This document shows, piece after piece, positions 42,247-50,826 of a DNA stretch of 64,000 nucleotides. The DNA is from Gemmataceae bacterium (GTDB taxonomy: Bacteria > Planctomycetota > Planctomycetia > Gemmatales > Gemmataceae): the NCBI GenBank assembly GCA_901538445.1, contig LR594584.1, forward strand, positions 838,655 to 902,654, in the 5' to 3' direction. Below the pieces are notes generated by a model. It ran no database searches and was not told the origin of the DNA. It saw nothing but the letters and a program-made list of their open reading frames with translations. Made by a program: the position numbers and the translations under genes. Within the stretch, counting starts at the first letter, position 1, and every line of letters begins with the position of its first letter.

Positions 42247-45200
42247 TCACCGGTGGAGCCACGCCCGGAGCACCGCGAGGAGCTGCTCCGGGTCCACGGG
42301 CTTGGACAGGTAGTCCCACGCGCCGGCCTCGATGCACTTCTCCCGGTCCCCCTTCATGGCCTTGGCCGTGACCGCGACGATCGGCAGGTTCTTGAGCCGC
42401 GGCACCTTCCGGATCTCCCGCATCGTCTCCATCCCGTCCATCTCCGGCATCATGATGTCCATGAGCACGATCTCGACGCCCGGGTCGTCCTGGAGCATTG
42501 TAATCGCGTCCCGGCCGTTGTCGGCCGAGGCGATCACCATGTCGTGCTCCTCGAGCACCGTGGACAGCGCGAAGATGTTCCGCATGTCGTCGTCCACGAT
42601 CAGCACCTTGCGGCCGGCGAGGATCTTGTCGGTCCGGTCCAGCTCGGCGAGCCGCAGCCGCTGCGCCTCGGGGAGCTTGGCGAACGGCCGGTGCAGGTAG
42701 AACGTGGCCAGGTCGATGAGCACGTCGGGCGAGTGGACCCGCCGCACGGTGCACGCCTCGGCCGCCCGCCGCCACGGGTCGGCCCCGCCCTCGTCGCCGG
42801 GCTGGCCGTCGGTGAACAGGAGGACCGGGAGCCGGGTGCTCAGGTGCGCCGGGGCGTCGGCCCCGAACGCGCCGCCGGGGGCGAACGCCTCGCTGAGCCC
42901 GTCGGCCCCGGGGCCGGCGACCACGCAGTCGGTCGGCTGCTCGGCCAGCGCCTTCCGGGCGGCGGCCGCGTCGGGCACCGCGGTGACGAGCACCTCGGGG
43001 TCGGTGAGCCGGGCCTTGAGCTGGTCCCTCCGGACCGGGTCCGGCTCGACCACGAGGAGCCGCCGGGCCGGGCGGGCGAGGTAGTCCGCCAGGTGGTCGA
43101 GGAGCTTGTCGAGCACCTCGCGGCTCGGGATCGGCTTGGCGAGGAACGCCAGCCCCCCGGACGCCAGGGCCCGGTCCTTCGCGTCGTCGGTGCTGATCAC
43201 GCACACCGGGACGTGCCGAGTCACCGCGTCCTTCTTGAGCCGGTCGAGCACCCGCCACCCGTCGATGTCCGGGAGGTGGATGTCGAGGGTGACCGCGTCC
43301 GGGTCGTACTCCCGGGCGAGCGCCAGACCGGCGGCCCCGCGGGACGTGACCAGCCCCTTGAACCCCTTCTCCCGGGCCGCGTCGAGCAGGAACCGGGCGA
43401 ACCCCTGGTCGTTCTCGACGATGAGCAGCACACGGTCCCCGGCGTGGATGCTGTTCCGGTCGTCGCCGAACTCGTTGACCGACTGGCCCGCGTCCTCCGG
43501 CTCGGCCACCGGCTCCGGGGCCGGGCGGGGCGGGAGCGCCGGCAGGGCCGGTGCGGCCTCGGGCGGCGCGACCCCCTTGCGGCCCTGACGGGTCGGGGCG
43601 TACACCGTCGGCAGGTACAGGTTGAACGTGCTCCCGCCCCCGGGCGCGGACACGAGCCGGATCTCCCCGGACAGGAGCCGGGACAGCTCCCGGCTGATCG
43701 CCAGGCCCAGCCCGGTGCCGCCGTACTTGCGGCTGGTCGAGCCGTCGGCCTGCTGGAACGCCTCGAAGATGATCTGCTGCTTGTCGGCCGGGATCCCGAT
43801 GCCCGTGTCCGACACCGCGAAGCACAGCACCTCGGCCGCCCGGTTCAGCTCCTCGTTCTCCCGGTTCCACCCGCCCGCGACCGGCTCGACCGACAGCGTC
43901 ACGTGCCCGTGGTGGGTGAACTTGAACGCGTTCGAGAGCAGGTTCTTGATGATCTGCTGGAGCCGCTTCGCGTCGGTGTAGATGGACCGCGGGAGCCGCG
44001 GGTCGAACCGGGTGATGAACGCCAGGTTCTTGTTCTCCGCGACGTGCCGGAACGTCCGCTCGACGTACCCCTGGAGGTCGTCGAGCCGCAGGTCGCCGGC
44101 GTCCACGGCCACGGTGCCCGACTCGATCTTCGACAGGTCGAGGATGTCGTTGATGAGCATCAACAGGTCGTTGCCCGACGAGTGGATCGTCTTGGCGAAC
44201 TCCTGCTGCTTGCCGGTCAGGTTGCCGTCGTGGTTCTTCGAGAGCTGGTCCGAGAGGATGAGCAGGCTGTTGAGCGGGGTCCGCAGCTCGTGGCTCATGT
44301 TCGCGAGGAACTCGGACTTGTACTTCGACGTGAGCGCGAGCTGCTTGGCCTTGTTCTCCAGCTCCTGCCGGGCCTGCTCGACCTCCTGGTTCTTCCGCTC
44401 GACCTCCTGGTTCTGGTGGGCCAGCAGCCGGGCCTTCTCCTGCAGCTCCTCGTTCGTGTTCTGAAGCTCCTGCTGCCGGGTCTGGAGCTGGTGCGCGAGC
44501 GACTGGGACTGCTTGAGCAGCCCCTCGGTCCGCATGTTCGCCTCGATCGTGTTGAGCACGATGCCGATGGACTCGGTGAGCTGCTCGAGGAACGCCTGGT
44601 GCGAGCTGTTGAACCCGCCGAGCGAGGCCAGTTCGAGCACCCCGCGGACCTGGCCCTCGAAGATGAGCGGGAGCACGAGCACGCTGCGGGGGTGCGCCGA
44701 CCCGAGGGCCGACGAGATCCGGATGTACCCGTGCGGCAGGTTGTCGAGCAGGATCGGCCGCTTTTCCAGGGCGCACTGGCCGACGATCCCCTCGCCCAGC
44801 CCGATCCGCTTCCCGAGCCCGCCCTGCCCCTCGGCCGCGTAGCTCGCCAGCAGGGTGAGCTGGCCCGCGTCGCGGGAGCCGTCGAACACGTAGAACTCGG
44901 CGTGCTGGGCGGTGACCACCGGGCACAGCTCCGACAGCACCATGCGGCCGACGTTCGTGAGGTCCCGCTGGCCCTGGAGCATGCGGCTGAACTTCGCGAG
45001 GTTGGTCTTCAGCCAGTCCTGCTCGGTGTTCTTCTGGGTCGTGTCGCGGAGGTTGCGGATCATCTCGTTGATCGTGTTCGAGAGGGCCGCGACCTCGCCC
45101 TGCGCCTCGACCGTGATGGACCGCGTCAGGTCGCCCTTGGTCACCGCGGTGGCGACCTCGGCGATGGCCCGCACCTGCGTGGTGAGGTTCGCCGCGAGCT

Positions 45201-48015
45201 GGTTCACGTTCTCCGTGAGCGCCTTCCAGATGCCGGCCGCCCCGGGCACCTTCGCCTGGCCGCCGAGCTGGCCCTCGACGCCGACCTCGCGGGCCACCGT
45301 GGTGACCTGGTCGGCGAACGTGGCGAGGGTGTCGATCATCTCGTTGATCGTCTCGGCGAGTTCGGCGATCTCGCCCTTCGCCGCGACGGTGAGCTTTCGT
45401 TGCAGGTCGCCGTTGGCCACCGCGGTCACGACCTTCGCGATGCCGCGGACCTGGGCCGTCAGGTTGCCGGCCATGCTGTTCACGGAGTCGGTCAGGTCCT
45501 TCCACGTGCCGGCGACCCCTTCGACCTGGGCCTGGCCGCCGAGCTTCCCTTCCGTGCCCACCTCGCGGGCCACCCGCGTCACCTCACCGGCGAACGACCG
45601 CAACTGATCGACCATCGTGTTGACGGTATTCTTGAGTTCGAGGATCTCGCCCTTCACGTCCACCGTGATCTTGCGGCTCAGGTCGCCGGCCGCGACGGCC
45701 TTCGTCACGTCGGCGATGTTGCGCACCTGCGACGTGAGGTTGCCGGCCATGAAGTTCACGGAGTCCGTCAGGTCCTTCCACGTGCCGGCCACGCCGCGGA
45801 CGTCGGCCTGGCCGCCGAGCTTGCCCTCGGTTCCCACCTCACGGGCCACCCGTGTCACTTCCGACGCGAACGACCGCAACTGATCGACCATCGTGTTGAC
45901 GGTGTTCTTCAGCTCCAGAATCTCGCCGCGGACGTCGACGGTGATCTTCTGCGACAGGTCGCCGGCCGCGACGGCCTTCGTCACGTCGGCAATGTTGCGG
46001 ACCTGCGACGTCAGGTTCCGGGCCATGCCGTTCACGGAGTCGGTGAGGTCCTTCCACGTCCCGGCCACGCCGCGGACGTCGGCCTGACCGCCGAGCTTCC
46101 CTTCCGTACCCACCTCGCGCGCCACCCGCGTCACCTCGGCCGCGAAGCTGGAGAGTTGGTCCACCATCGTGTTGACGGTGTTCTTCAGCTCCAGGATCTC
46201 GCCCTTCACGTCCACGGTGATCTTGCGCGACAGGTCGCCGGCCGCGACCGCCTTCGTCACGTCGGCGATGTTGCGCACCTGACTGGTCAGGTTGCCGGCC
46301 ATGAAGTTCACGGAGTCGGTCAGGTTCTTCCACACGCCGGCCACGCCCTTCACGTCGGCCTGACCGCCGAGCTGGCCCTCGGTACCCACCTCCTTCGCGA
46401 CGCGCGTCACCTCCGACGCGAACGAGCTGAGCTGATCGACCATCGTGTTGACGGTGTTCTTCAGCTCCAGAATCTCGCCGCGGACGTCGACGGTGACCTT
46501 TTTCGAGAGGTCGCCGTTGGCGACCGCGGTGGTCACGTCGGCGATGTTGCGGACCTGGGCCGTCAGGTTGCCGGCCATGAAGTTCACGGAGTCGGTGAGG
46601 TTCTTCCACACGCCGGCGACGCCGGGCACGCCCGCCTGGCCGCCGAGTTTGCCCTCGGTGCCCACCTCGCGGGCCACCCGGGTCACCTCGTCGGCGAACG
46701 AACTGAGCTGGTCGACCATCGTGTTGACGGTGTTCTTCAGCTCGAGGATCTCGCCCTTGACGTCCACGGTGATCTTGCGGCTCAGGTCGCCGGCCGCGAC
46801 GGCCTTGGTCACGTCGGCGATGTTGCGGACCTGCGACGTCAGGTTGCCGCCCATGAAGTTCACGGAGTCGGTGAGGTCCTTCCACACACCGGCGACGCCG
46901 CGGACGTCGGCCTGGCCGCCGAGCTTCCCTTCCGTGCCGACCTCACGCGCAACGCGAGTCACCTCCGACGCGAAGCTGGAAAGCTGATCGACCATCGTGT
47001 TGACGGTGTTCTTCAGCTCCAGAATCTCGCCCTTCACGTCGACCGTGATCTTGCGGCTCAGGTCGCCGTTGGCGACGGCGGTGGTGACCGCGGCGATGTT
47101 GCGGACCTGGGCCGTGAGGTTGCCGGCCATGCCGTTCACGGAGTCCGTCAGGTCCTTCCACGTGCCCGAGACACCGCGGACCTCGGCCTGGCCGCCGAGC
47201 TTCCCTTCCGTGCCCACCTCACGCGCGACGCGAGTCACTTCCGACGCGAACGACCGCAACTGGTCCACCATCGTGTTGATGGTGTCCTTGAGTTCGAGGA
47301 ACTCGCCCTTCACGTCCACCGCGATCTTGCGGCTCAGGTCGCCGTTGGCGACGGCGGTGGTGACCTCCGCGACGTTGCGGACCTGGGCCGTGAGGTTGCC
47401 GGCCATGCCGTTCACGGAGTCCGTCAGGTCCTTCCACGTCCCGGCGACGCCCTTCACACGGGCCTGGCCGCCGAGCTTGCCCTCGGTGCCCACCTCGCGG
47501 GCCACGCGGGTCACTTCGGACGCGAACGAGCCGAGCTGGTCGACCATCGTGTTGATGGTCTTGGCGGTGCGGAGGAACTCGCCCTGGAGCGGGCGGTCGT
47601 CGACGTCGAGCGCGACCGTCTTCGACAGGTCGCCCTGGGCCACGGCCCCGATCACGCGGGCCGTTTCGATGGTCGGGTGGACGAGGTCGTCGATGAGGTC
47701 GTTCACGGACCCGACGGACTCGCGCCAGAACCCGGTGACGTCGCCGAGCGCGAGCCGCTGGCTGAGCTTGCCCTCCTTGCCGACTACGCGGCTGAGCCGC
47801 GCGAGCTCGCCGGCGAACCGCTCGTTCTGCTCGACCACGGAGTTGAACGCGTCGGCGACGCGGCCGGCCACGCCGGTCCAGTCGAGGGGCAGCCGCACGC
47901 CGGCCCGGCCCTGCCGCAGCGCGGTGAGCGCCGCCAGCAGTTGCGCCAACTCGCTCGCGTTGGAGGTGCCGGACCCGTTGCTGTTGCCGAGGGGCTGTTC
48001 GAGGAGCACGGACAT
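42247..48015 (-). CDS. Giant soluble poly-HAMP hybrid histidine kinase
   Basis: A 1922-residue protein; ATG 48015 has AGGAGAG just upstream. No TM segment. Residues about 60-985 are ten units of 92 residues, each with two HAMP-like helices pairs (signature [14 protein letters not shown] and, half a unit later, [17 protein letters not shown]). Then a GAF domain (about 1010-1150), a Gln/Glu coiled coil, HisKA with H1242 in MSHELRTPL, HATPase ([32 protein letters not shown]), a receiver with D1578, a degenerate receiver-like segment, and a final receiver with D1853 ([12 protein letters not shown]). The order matches group III (Nik1/Os-1-type) osmosensing kinases. It probably signals to the kinase downstream. 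Confidence 0.92.
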   Translation of the reverse strand: MSVLLEQPLGNSNGSGTSNASELAQLLAALTALRQGRAGVRLPLDWTGVAGRVADAFNSVVEQNERFAGELARLSRVVGKEGKLSQRLALGDVTGFWRESVGSVNDLIDDLVHPTIETARVIGAVAQGDLSKTVALDVDDRPLQGEFLRTAKTINTMVDQLGSFASEVTRVAREVGTEGKLGGQARVKGVAGTWKDLTDSVNGMAGNLTAQVRNVAEVTTAVANGDLSRKIAVDVKGEFLELKDTINTMVDQLRSFASEVTRVAREVGTEGKLGGQAEVRGVSGTWKDLTDSVNGMAGNLTAQVRNIAAVTTAVANGDLSRKITVDVKGEILELKNTVNTMVDQLSSFASEVTRVAREVGTEGKLGGQADVRGVAGVWKDLTDSVNFMGGNLTSQVRNIADVTKAVAAGDLSRKITVDVKGEILELKNTVNTMVDQLSSFADEVTRVAREVGTEGKLGGQAGVPGVAGVWKNLTDSVNFMAGNLTAQVRNIADVTTAVANGDLSKKVTVDVRGEILELKNTVNTMVDQLSSFASEVTRVAKEVGTEGQLGGQADVKGVAGVWKNLTDSVNFMAGNLTSQVRNIADVTKAVAAGDLSRKITVDVKGEILELKNTVNTMVDQLSSFAAEVTRVAREVGTEGKLGGQADVRGVAGTWKDLTDSVNGMARNLTSQVRNIADVTKAVAAGDLSQKITVDVRGEILELKNTVNTMVDQLRSFASEVTRVAREVGTEGKLGGQADVRGVAGTWKDLTDSVNFMAGNLTSQVRNIADVTKAVAAGDLSRKITVDVKGEILELKNTVNTMVDQLRSFAGEVTRVAREVGTEGKLGGQAQVEGVAGTWKDLTDSVNSMAGNLTAQVRGIAKVVTAVANGDLQRKLTVAAKGEIAELAETINEMIDTLATFADQVTTVAREVGVEGQLGGQAKVPGAAGIWKALTENVNQLAANLTTQVRAIAEVATAVTKGDLTRSITVEAQGEVAALSNTINEMIRNLRDTTQKNTEQDWLKTNLAKFSRMLQGQRDLTNVGRMVLSELCPVVTAQHAEFYVFDGSRDAGQLTLLASYAAEGQGGLGKRIGLGEGIVGQCALEKRPILLDNLPHGYIRISSALGSAHPRSVLVLPLIFEGQVRGVLELASLGGFNSSHQAFLEQLTESIGIVLNTIEANMRTEGLLKQSQSLAHQLQTRQQELQNTNEELQEKARLLAHQNQEVERKNQEVEQARQELENKAKQLALTSKYKSEFLANMSHELRTPLNSLLILSDQLSKNHDGNLTGKQQEFAKTIHSSGNDLLMLINDILDLSKIESGTVAVDAGDLRLDDLQGYVERTFRHVAENKNLAFITRFDPRLPRSIYTDAKRLQQIIKNLLSNAFKFTHHGHVTLSVEPVAGGWNRENEELNRAAEVLCFAVSDTGIGIPADKQQIIFEAFQQADGSTSRKYGGTGLGLAISRELSRLLSGEIRLVSAPGGGSTFNLYLPTVYAPTRQGRKGVAPPEAAPALPALPPRPAPEPVAEPEDAGQSVNEFGDDRNSIHAGDRVLLIVENDQGFARFLLDAAREKGFKGLVTSRGAAGLALAREYDPDAVTLDIHLPDIDGWRVLDRLKKDAVTRHVPVCVISTDDAKDRALASGGLAFLAKPIPSREVLDKLLDHLADYLARPARRLLVVEPDPVRRDQLKARLTDPEVLVTAVPDAAAARKALAEQPTDCVVAGPGADGLSEAFAPGGAFGADAPAHLSTRLPVLLFTDGQPGDEGGADPWRRAAEACTVRRVHSPDVLIDLATFYLHRPFAKLPEAQRLRLAELDRTDKILAGRKVLIVDDDMRNIFALSTVLEEHDMVIASADNGRDAITMLQDDPGVEIVLMDIMMPEMDGMETMREIRKVPRLKNLPIVAVTAKAMKGDREKCIEAGAWDYLSKPVDPEQLLAVLRAWLHR
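45060..47840. repeat. Tandem 276-bp coding repeats (poly-HAMP)
   Basis: The HAMP-coding part repeats with an exact 276-bp period. For example, ccatcgtgttgacggt or its close variant recurs at about 45613, 45889, 46165, 46441, 46717 and 46993. Copies in the centre are much more alike than those at the ends. This favours unequal recombination and makes copy number prone to change or misassembly. Confidence 0.9.
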
Positions 48016-48687
48016 GGGCTCTCCTGGGTCGGTGGGACGAACCGATGGCGGACCGCGGCGGCGCGGCGGTCCGGGCGACCAGGGGCACGAGACGTGGGGG
48101 CGGGGGGCGGCGCGCGATTCGCCGACCGCGTCGGGGCACCTCACCCGATTCCACGGACGTGCTCCCGGCCGCGGCCCCAGGGCGGAGGACCAGACGGCAG
48201 ACGGAGGCGAGGTGGCGCGGTCACCGGCGAGTGGATCGAGCGATTCCGGGGTGAGCGGCTTCCTCTCCTGACGCATTCTTATACCGCAAGGCCCGCCGTT
48301 TGTCGACCTTCCGGTTCCGGTCGGCGGGCCATTTCGCGAAATCACTCACGGTCGGATCCGGACCAGAAAGTGGCGACCGCGCACGCTGGGGCGAGCGGGG
48401 GAATCGGCCTGCCACTTCGCCCAGGCGTGAGCGAGGAATCGGCCCGTTGTGGCACCGCTCCCCGCCGCACAAGCACAACCGCACCAGCGTATTACGTTGC
48501 AGATGTACACGCCCGCCGGATCACCCGGTCGTGCCGGAATCAACCGGCACAGACTTTGCTAGGGAGGGTGGCCAGAGGTCCGGTGGTGCGAGCACGAGCC
48601 ACCCCGAGAACCGACCGTTCCGCGGCCGGACGCGCCGTTCCACGGCCCCGCCGGCCCCCGCGGGTGAAAGGGGATGCGAGGAGTTCC
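48016..48687. other. Divergent control region between poly-HAMP kinase and kaiC
   Basis: A 672-nt gap between two divergent signalling operons. Apart from the minus-strand promoter at 48278-48306 I recognise no site. No coding frame here looks real. Confidence 0.5.
48278..48306 (-). promoter_or_regulatory. Sigma70-like promoter of the poly-HAMP kinase operon
   Basis: On the minus strand TCGACA (48306-48301), 17-nt spacer, TATAAG (48283-48278), each five of six to consensus. Transcription would start near 48271, giving a leader of about 255 nt. Confidence 0.6.
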
Positions 48688-50139
48688 ATGATCGCAGTCG
48701 AGACGAACCGGGACCACACACCCGCCGGCCTGCCCAAGTGCCCGACGGGCATCCAGGGTCTCGACGAGGTGACCGGGGGGGGGCTGCCGCGGGGCCGGCC
48801 GACCCTCGTGTGCGGCGGCCCGGGGTGCGGCAAGACGCTGCTCGCGGTCGAGTTCCTGGTCCGCGGCGCGACCCGGTACGACGAGCCGGGGGTCATCATG
48901 GCGTTCGAGGAGACCGCCGCGGAGCTGGCGGCCAACGTCCGGTCGCTCGGGTTCGACCTCGACGAACTGGTCGCCCGCAAGAAGCTCGCGCTAGACTACG
49001 TGTACGTGGAGAAGAGCGAGATCGACGAGACCGGCGAGTACGACCTCGAGGGCCTGTTCGTGAGGCTCGGGCACGCGATCGACACCCTCGGGGCCAAGCG
49101 GGTGGTCCTGGACACGCTCGAGGTGCTGTTCAGCGGGCTGGAGAACATGGCCGTCCTGAGGGCCGAGATGCGCCGCCTGTTCCGGTGGCTCAAGAGCAAG
49201 GGGGTGACGGTCATCATCACCGGCGAGCGGGACGGCGGGACCCTCACCCGGCACGGGCTCGAGGAGTACGTCTCCGACTGCGTGATCGTGCTCGACCACC
49301 GGGTCGACCAGCAGGTCTCGACCCGCCGGATGCGGGTGGTGAAGTACCGCGGGTCGGCCCACGACACGAACGAGTTCCCGTTCCTGATCCACGACACGGG
49401 CCTCTCGGTGGTGCCCATCACCTCGGCCGGGATGGACCACCCGGCGTCCACCGAGCGGGTCCCGACCGGGGTGCCCGCCCTGGACGGGATGCTCGGCGGG
49501 AAGGGGTACATGCGGGGCACGAGCATCCTGATCTCGGGGACCGCCGGGACCGGGAAGACGAGCCTGGCCGGGTACTTCGCGGCCGCCGCGGCCGCCCGGG
49601 GCGAGCGGTGCCTGTACTTCTCGTTCGAGGAGGCCGAGGGGCAGCTCGTGCGGAACCTGCGGTCCATCGGGCTCGACCTGCAGCACGGGATCGACGCCGG
49701 GCTGCTCCGGGTCCACTCGACCCGGCCCACCCGGTACGGGCTCGAGATGCACCTGGCCACCATGCACAAGCTGGTGTCCGACTTCGACCCGCGGGTCGTC
49801 GTGATCGACCCGATCAGCAACTTCATCGCGACCGGGACCACGTCCGAGGCCGGGGCGATGCTGGTCCGGCTGGTGGACTTCCTCAAGACCCGCGGGGTCA
49901 CCAGCCTGTTCACGAACCTGATGCACAGCGGGAGCACGGTCGAAACGGACATCGGCATCTCGTCGATCATCGACACGTGGCTCATGCTGCGGGACACGGA
50001 GTCCGGCGGGGAGCGCGGCGGCGTGCTGAGCGTCCTCAAGTCCCGCGGGATGGCCCACTCCCGCGAGGTCCGCCCGTTCCGGCTCACGGACCACGGGGTC
50101 GAAATGGGCGGTGCCACAACGAAGGGGGGCGGAACGTGA
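48688..50139 (+). CDS. kaiC: KaiC-family double-domain ATPase
   Basis: A 483-residue RecA-like double-domain ATPase. Domain 1 has Walker A GGPGCGKT and catalytic glutamates in MAFEETAAE; domain 2 has SGTAGTGKT and [10 protein letters not shown]. At the site where cyanobacterial KaiC autophosphorylates (Ser-Thr), this protein has S425-S426 in GISSIIDTW, so phosphorylation is possible. In cyanobacteria KaiC is the clock core; elsewhere homologues with KaiB often take part in stress or timing responses. ATG 48688 has gcgaggag upstream. Its stop overlaps the GTG of kaiB (GTGA), and a kinase follows, so it is the first gene of a four-gene operon. Confidence 0.93.
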   Translation: MIAVETNRDHTPAGLPKCPTGIQGLDEVTGGGLPRGRPTLVCGGPGCGKTLLAVEFLVRGATRYDEPGVIMAFEETAAELAANVRSLGFDLDELVARKKLALDYVYVEKSEIDETGEYDLEGLFVRLGHAIDTLGAKRVVLDTLEVLFSGLENMAVLRAEMRRLFRWLKSKGVTVIITGERDGGTLTRHGLEEYVSDCVIVLDHRVDQQVSTRRMRVVKYRGSAHDTNEFPFLIHDTGLSVVPITSAGMDHPASTERVPTGVPALDGMLGGKGYMRGTSILISGTAGTGKTSLAGYFAAAAAARGERCLYFSFEEAEGQLVRNLRSIGLDLQHGIDAGLLRVHSTRPTRYGLEMHLATMHKLVSDFDPRVVVIDPISNFIATGTTSEAGAMLVRLVDFLKTRGVTSLFTNLMHSGSTVETDIGISSIIDTWLMLRDTESGGERGGVLSVLKSRGMAHSREVRPFRLTDHGVEMGGATTKGGGT

Positions 50140-50462
50140 CCGAGTCCATCAACAACGCCCCGGGCGCGGCGGCCGCCGGGGACGGGGTCTGGGAGCTGCG
50201 GCTGTACGTGGCCGGGCACACGGCCCGGTCCGTCGCCGCGCTCGCGAACCTGAAGAAGCTGTGCGAGGAGCACCTGGCCGGGAAGTACCGGATCGAGGTC
50301 ATCGACCTGCTCGTGAACCCGCAGCTCGCGGCCGACGACCAGATCGTCGCGATCCCGACCCTGGTGCGGACCCTGCCCGAGCCGCTGCGGAAGATCATCG
50401 GCGACCTCTCGGACACCGAAAGGGTGCTCGTGGGGCTCCAGCTCCGCCCGCGCACCAAGTGA
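50136..50462 (+). CDS. kaiB: KaiB-family protein, first copy
   Basis: A 108-residue thioredoxin-like Kai[41 protein letters not shown] and [20 protein letters not shown] are the family landmarks. GTG 50136 overlaps the kaiC stop, with a purine-rich gaaggggggcgg upstream. KaiB binds KaiC's first ring and, in cyanobacteria, switches fold to recruit regulators. About 25 residues precede the domain. Confidence 0.92.
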   Translation: MTESINNAPGAAAAGDGVWELRLYVAGHTARSVAALANLKKLCEEHLAGKYRIEVIDLLVNPQLAADDQIVAIPTLVRTLPEPLRKIIGDLSDTERVLVGLQLRPRTK

Positions 50463-50469
50463 GGCCCGC

Positions 50470-50805
50470 ATGAACCCGAGCGAGGACACCGCCGCCGCGT
50501 TCGAGCGGCTCGCCGCCGGGCACGACCGGGCCGAGTACCTGCTGCGGCTATACGTCGCCGGGGTCACGCCCCGGTCGCAGCAGACCCTGGCCCGGATCAA
50601 GGCGGTGTGCGAGGAGCACCTGAAGGGGCGGTACACGCTCGAGGTGATCGACGTGCGGCAGCAGCCCGAACTGGCCCGCGGGGGACAGGTGGTCGTGCTG
50701 CCGACGCTCATCAAGGTTCTGCCGCTGCCCCTGCGGCGGCTCGTCGGGACCCTGCGGGACACCGAGGCGGTTCTCCGCGGGCTCGACATTCGGAAGCGGA
50801 CCTGA
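50470..50805 (+). CDS. kaiB: KaiB-family protein, second copy
   Basis: A 111-residue KaiB paralogue: YLLRLYVAGVTPRSQQTLAR, YTLEVIDVRQQPELARGGQV, VVLPTLIKVLPLPLRRLVGT. It begins 7 nt after the first copy. The two differ through most positions outside the core, so this is an old duplication, and the copies may bind different partners or states. The hybrid kinase follows 21 nt downstream. Confidence 0.92.
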   Translation: MNPSEDTAAAFERLAAGHDRAEYLLRLYVAGVTPRSQQTLARIKAVCEEHLKGRYTLEVIDVRQQPELARGGQVVVLPTLIKVLPLPLRRLVGTLRDTEAVLRGLDIRKRT

Positions 50806-50826
50806 GTCCGGTTGGGGGGCGGAGCA

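Noticed and set aside
42194-45505. Upstream extension of the 713-residue hybrid kinase to an 1817-residue protein
   Set aside because: The extra part overlaps the poly-HAMP kinase in another frame and gives Arg/Gly/Pro-rich low-complexity sequence. The receiver starts cleanly after ATG 42193.
45060-47840. Regularly spaced repeats considered as a CRISPR-like or satellite array
   Set aside because: The period is 276 bp and every unit is in frame and codes for HAMP modules; no short repeat-spacer pattern and no cas gene.
42193-48687. The plus-strand frame open upstream of kaiC for about 2100 codons
   Set aside because: It is the mirror of the poly-HAMP kinase, with a repetitive His/Arg/Val product. 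The real kaiC start with its ribosome-binding site is at 48688.
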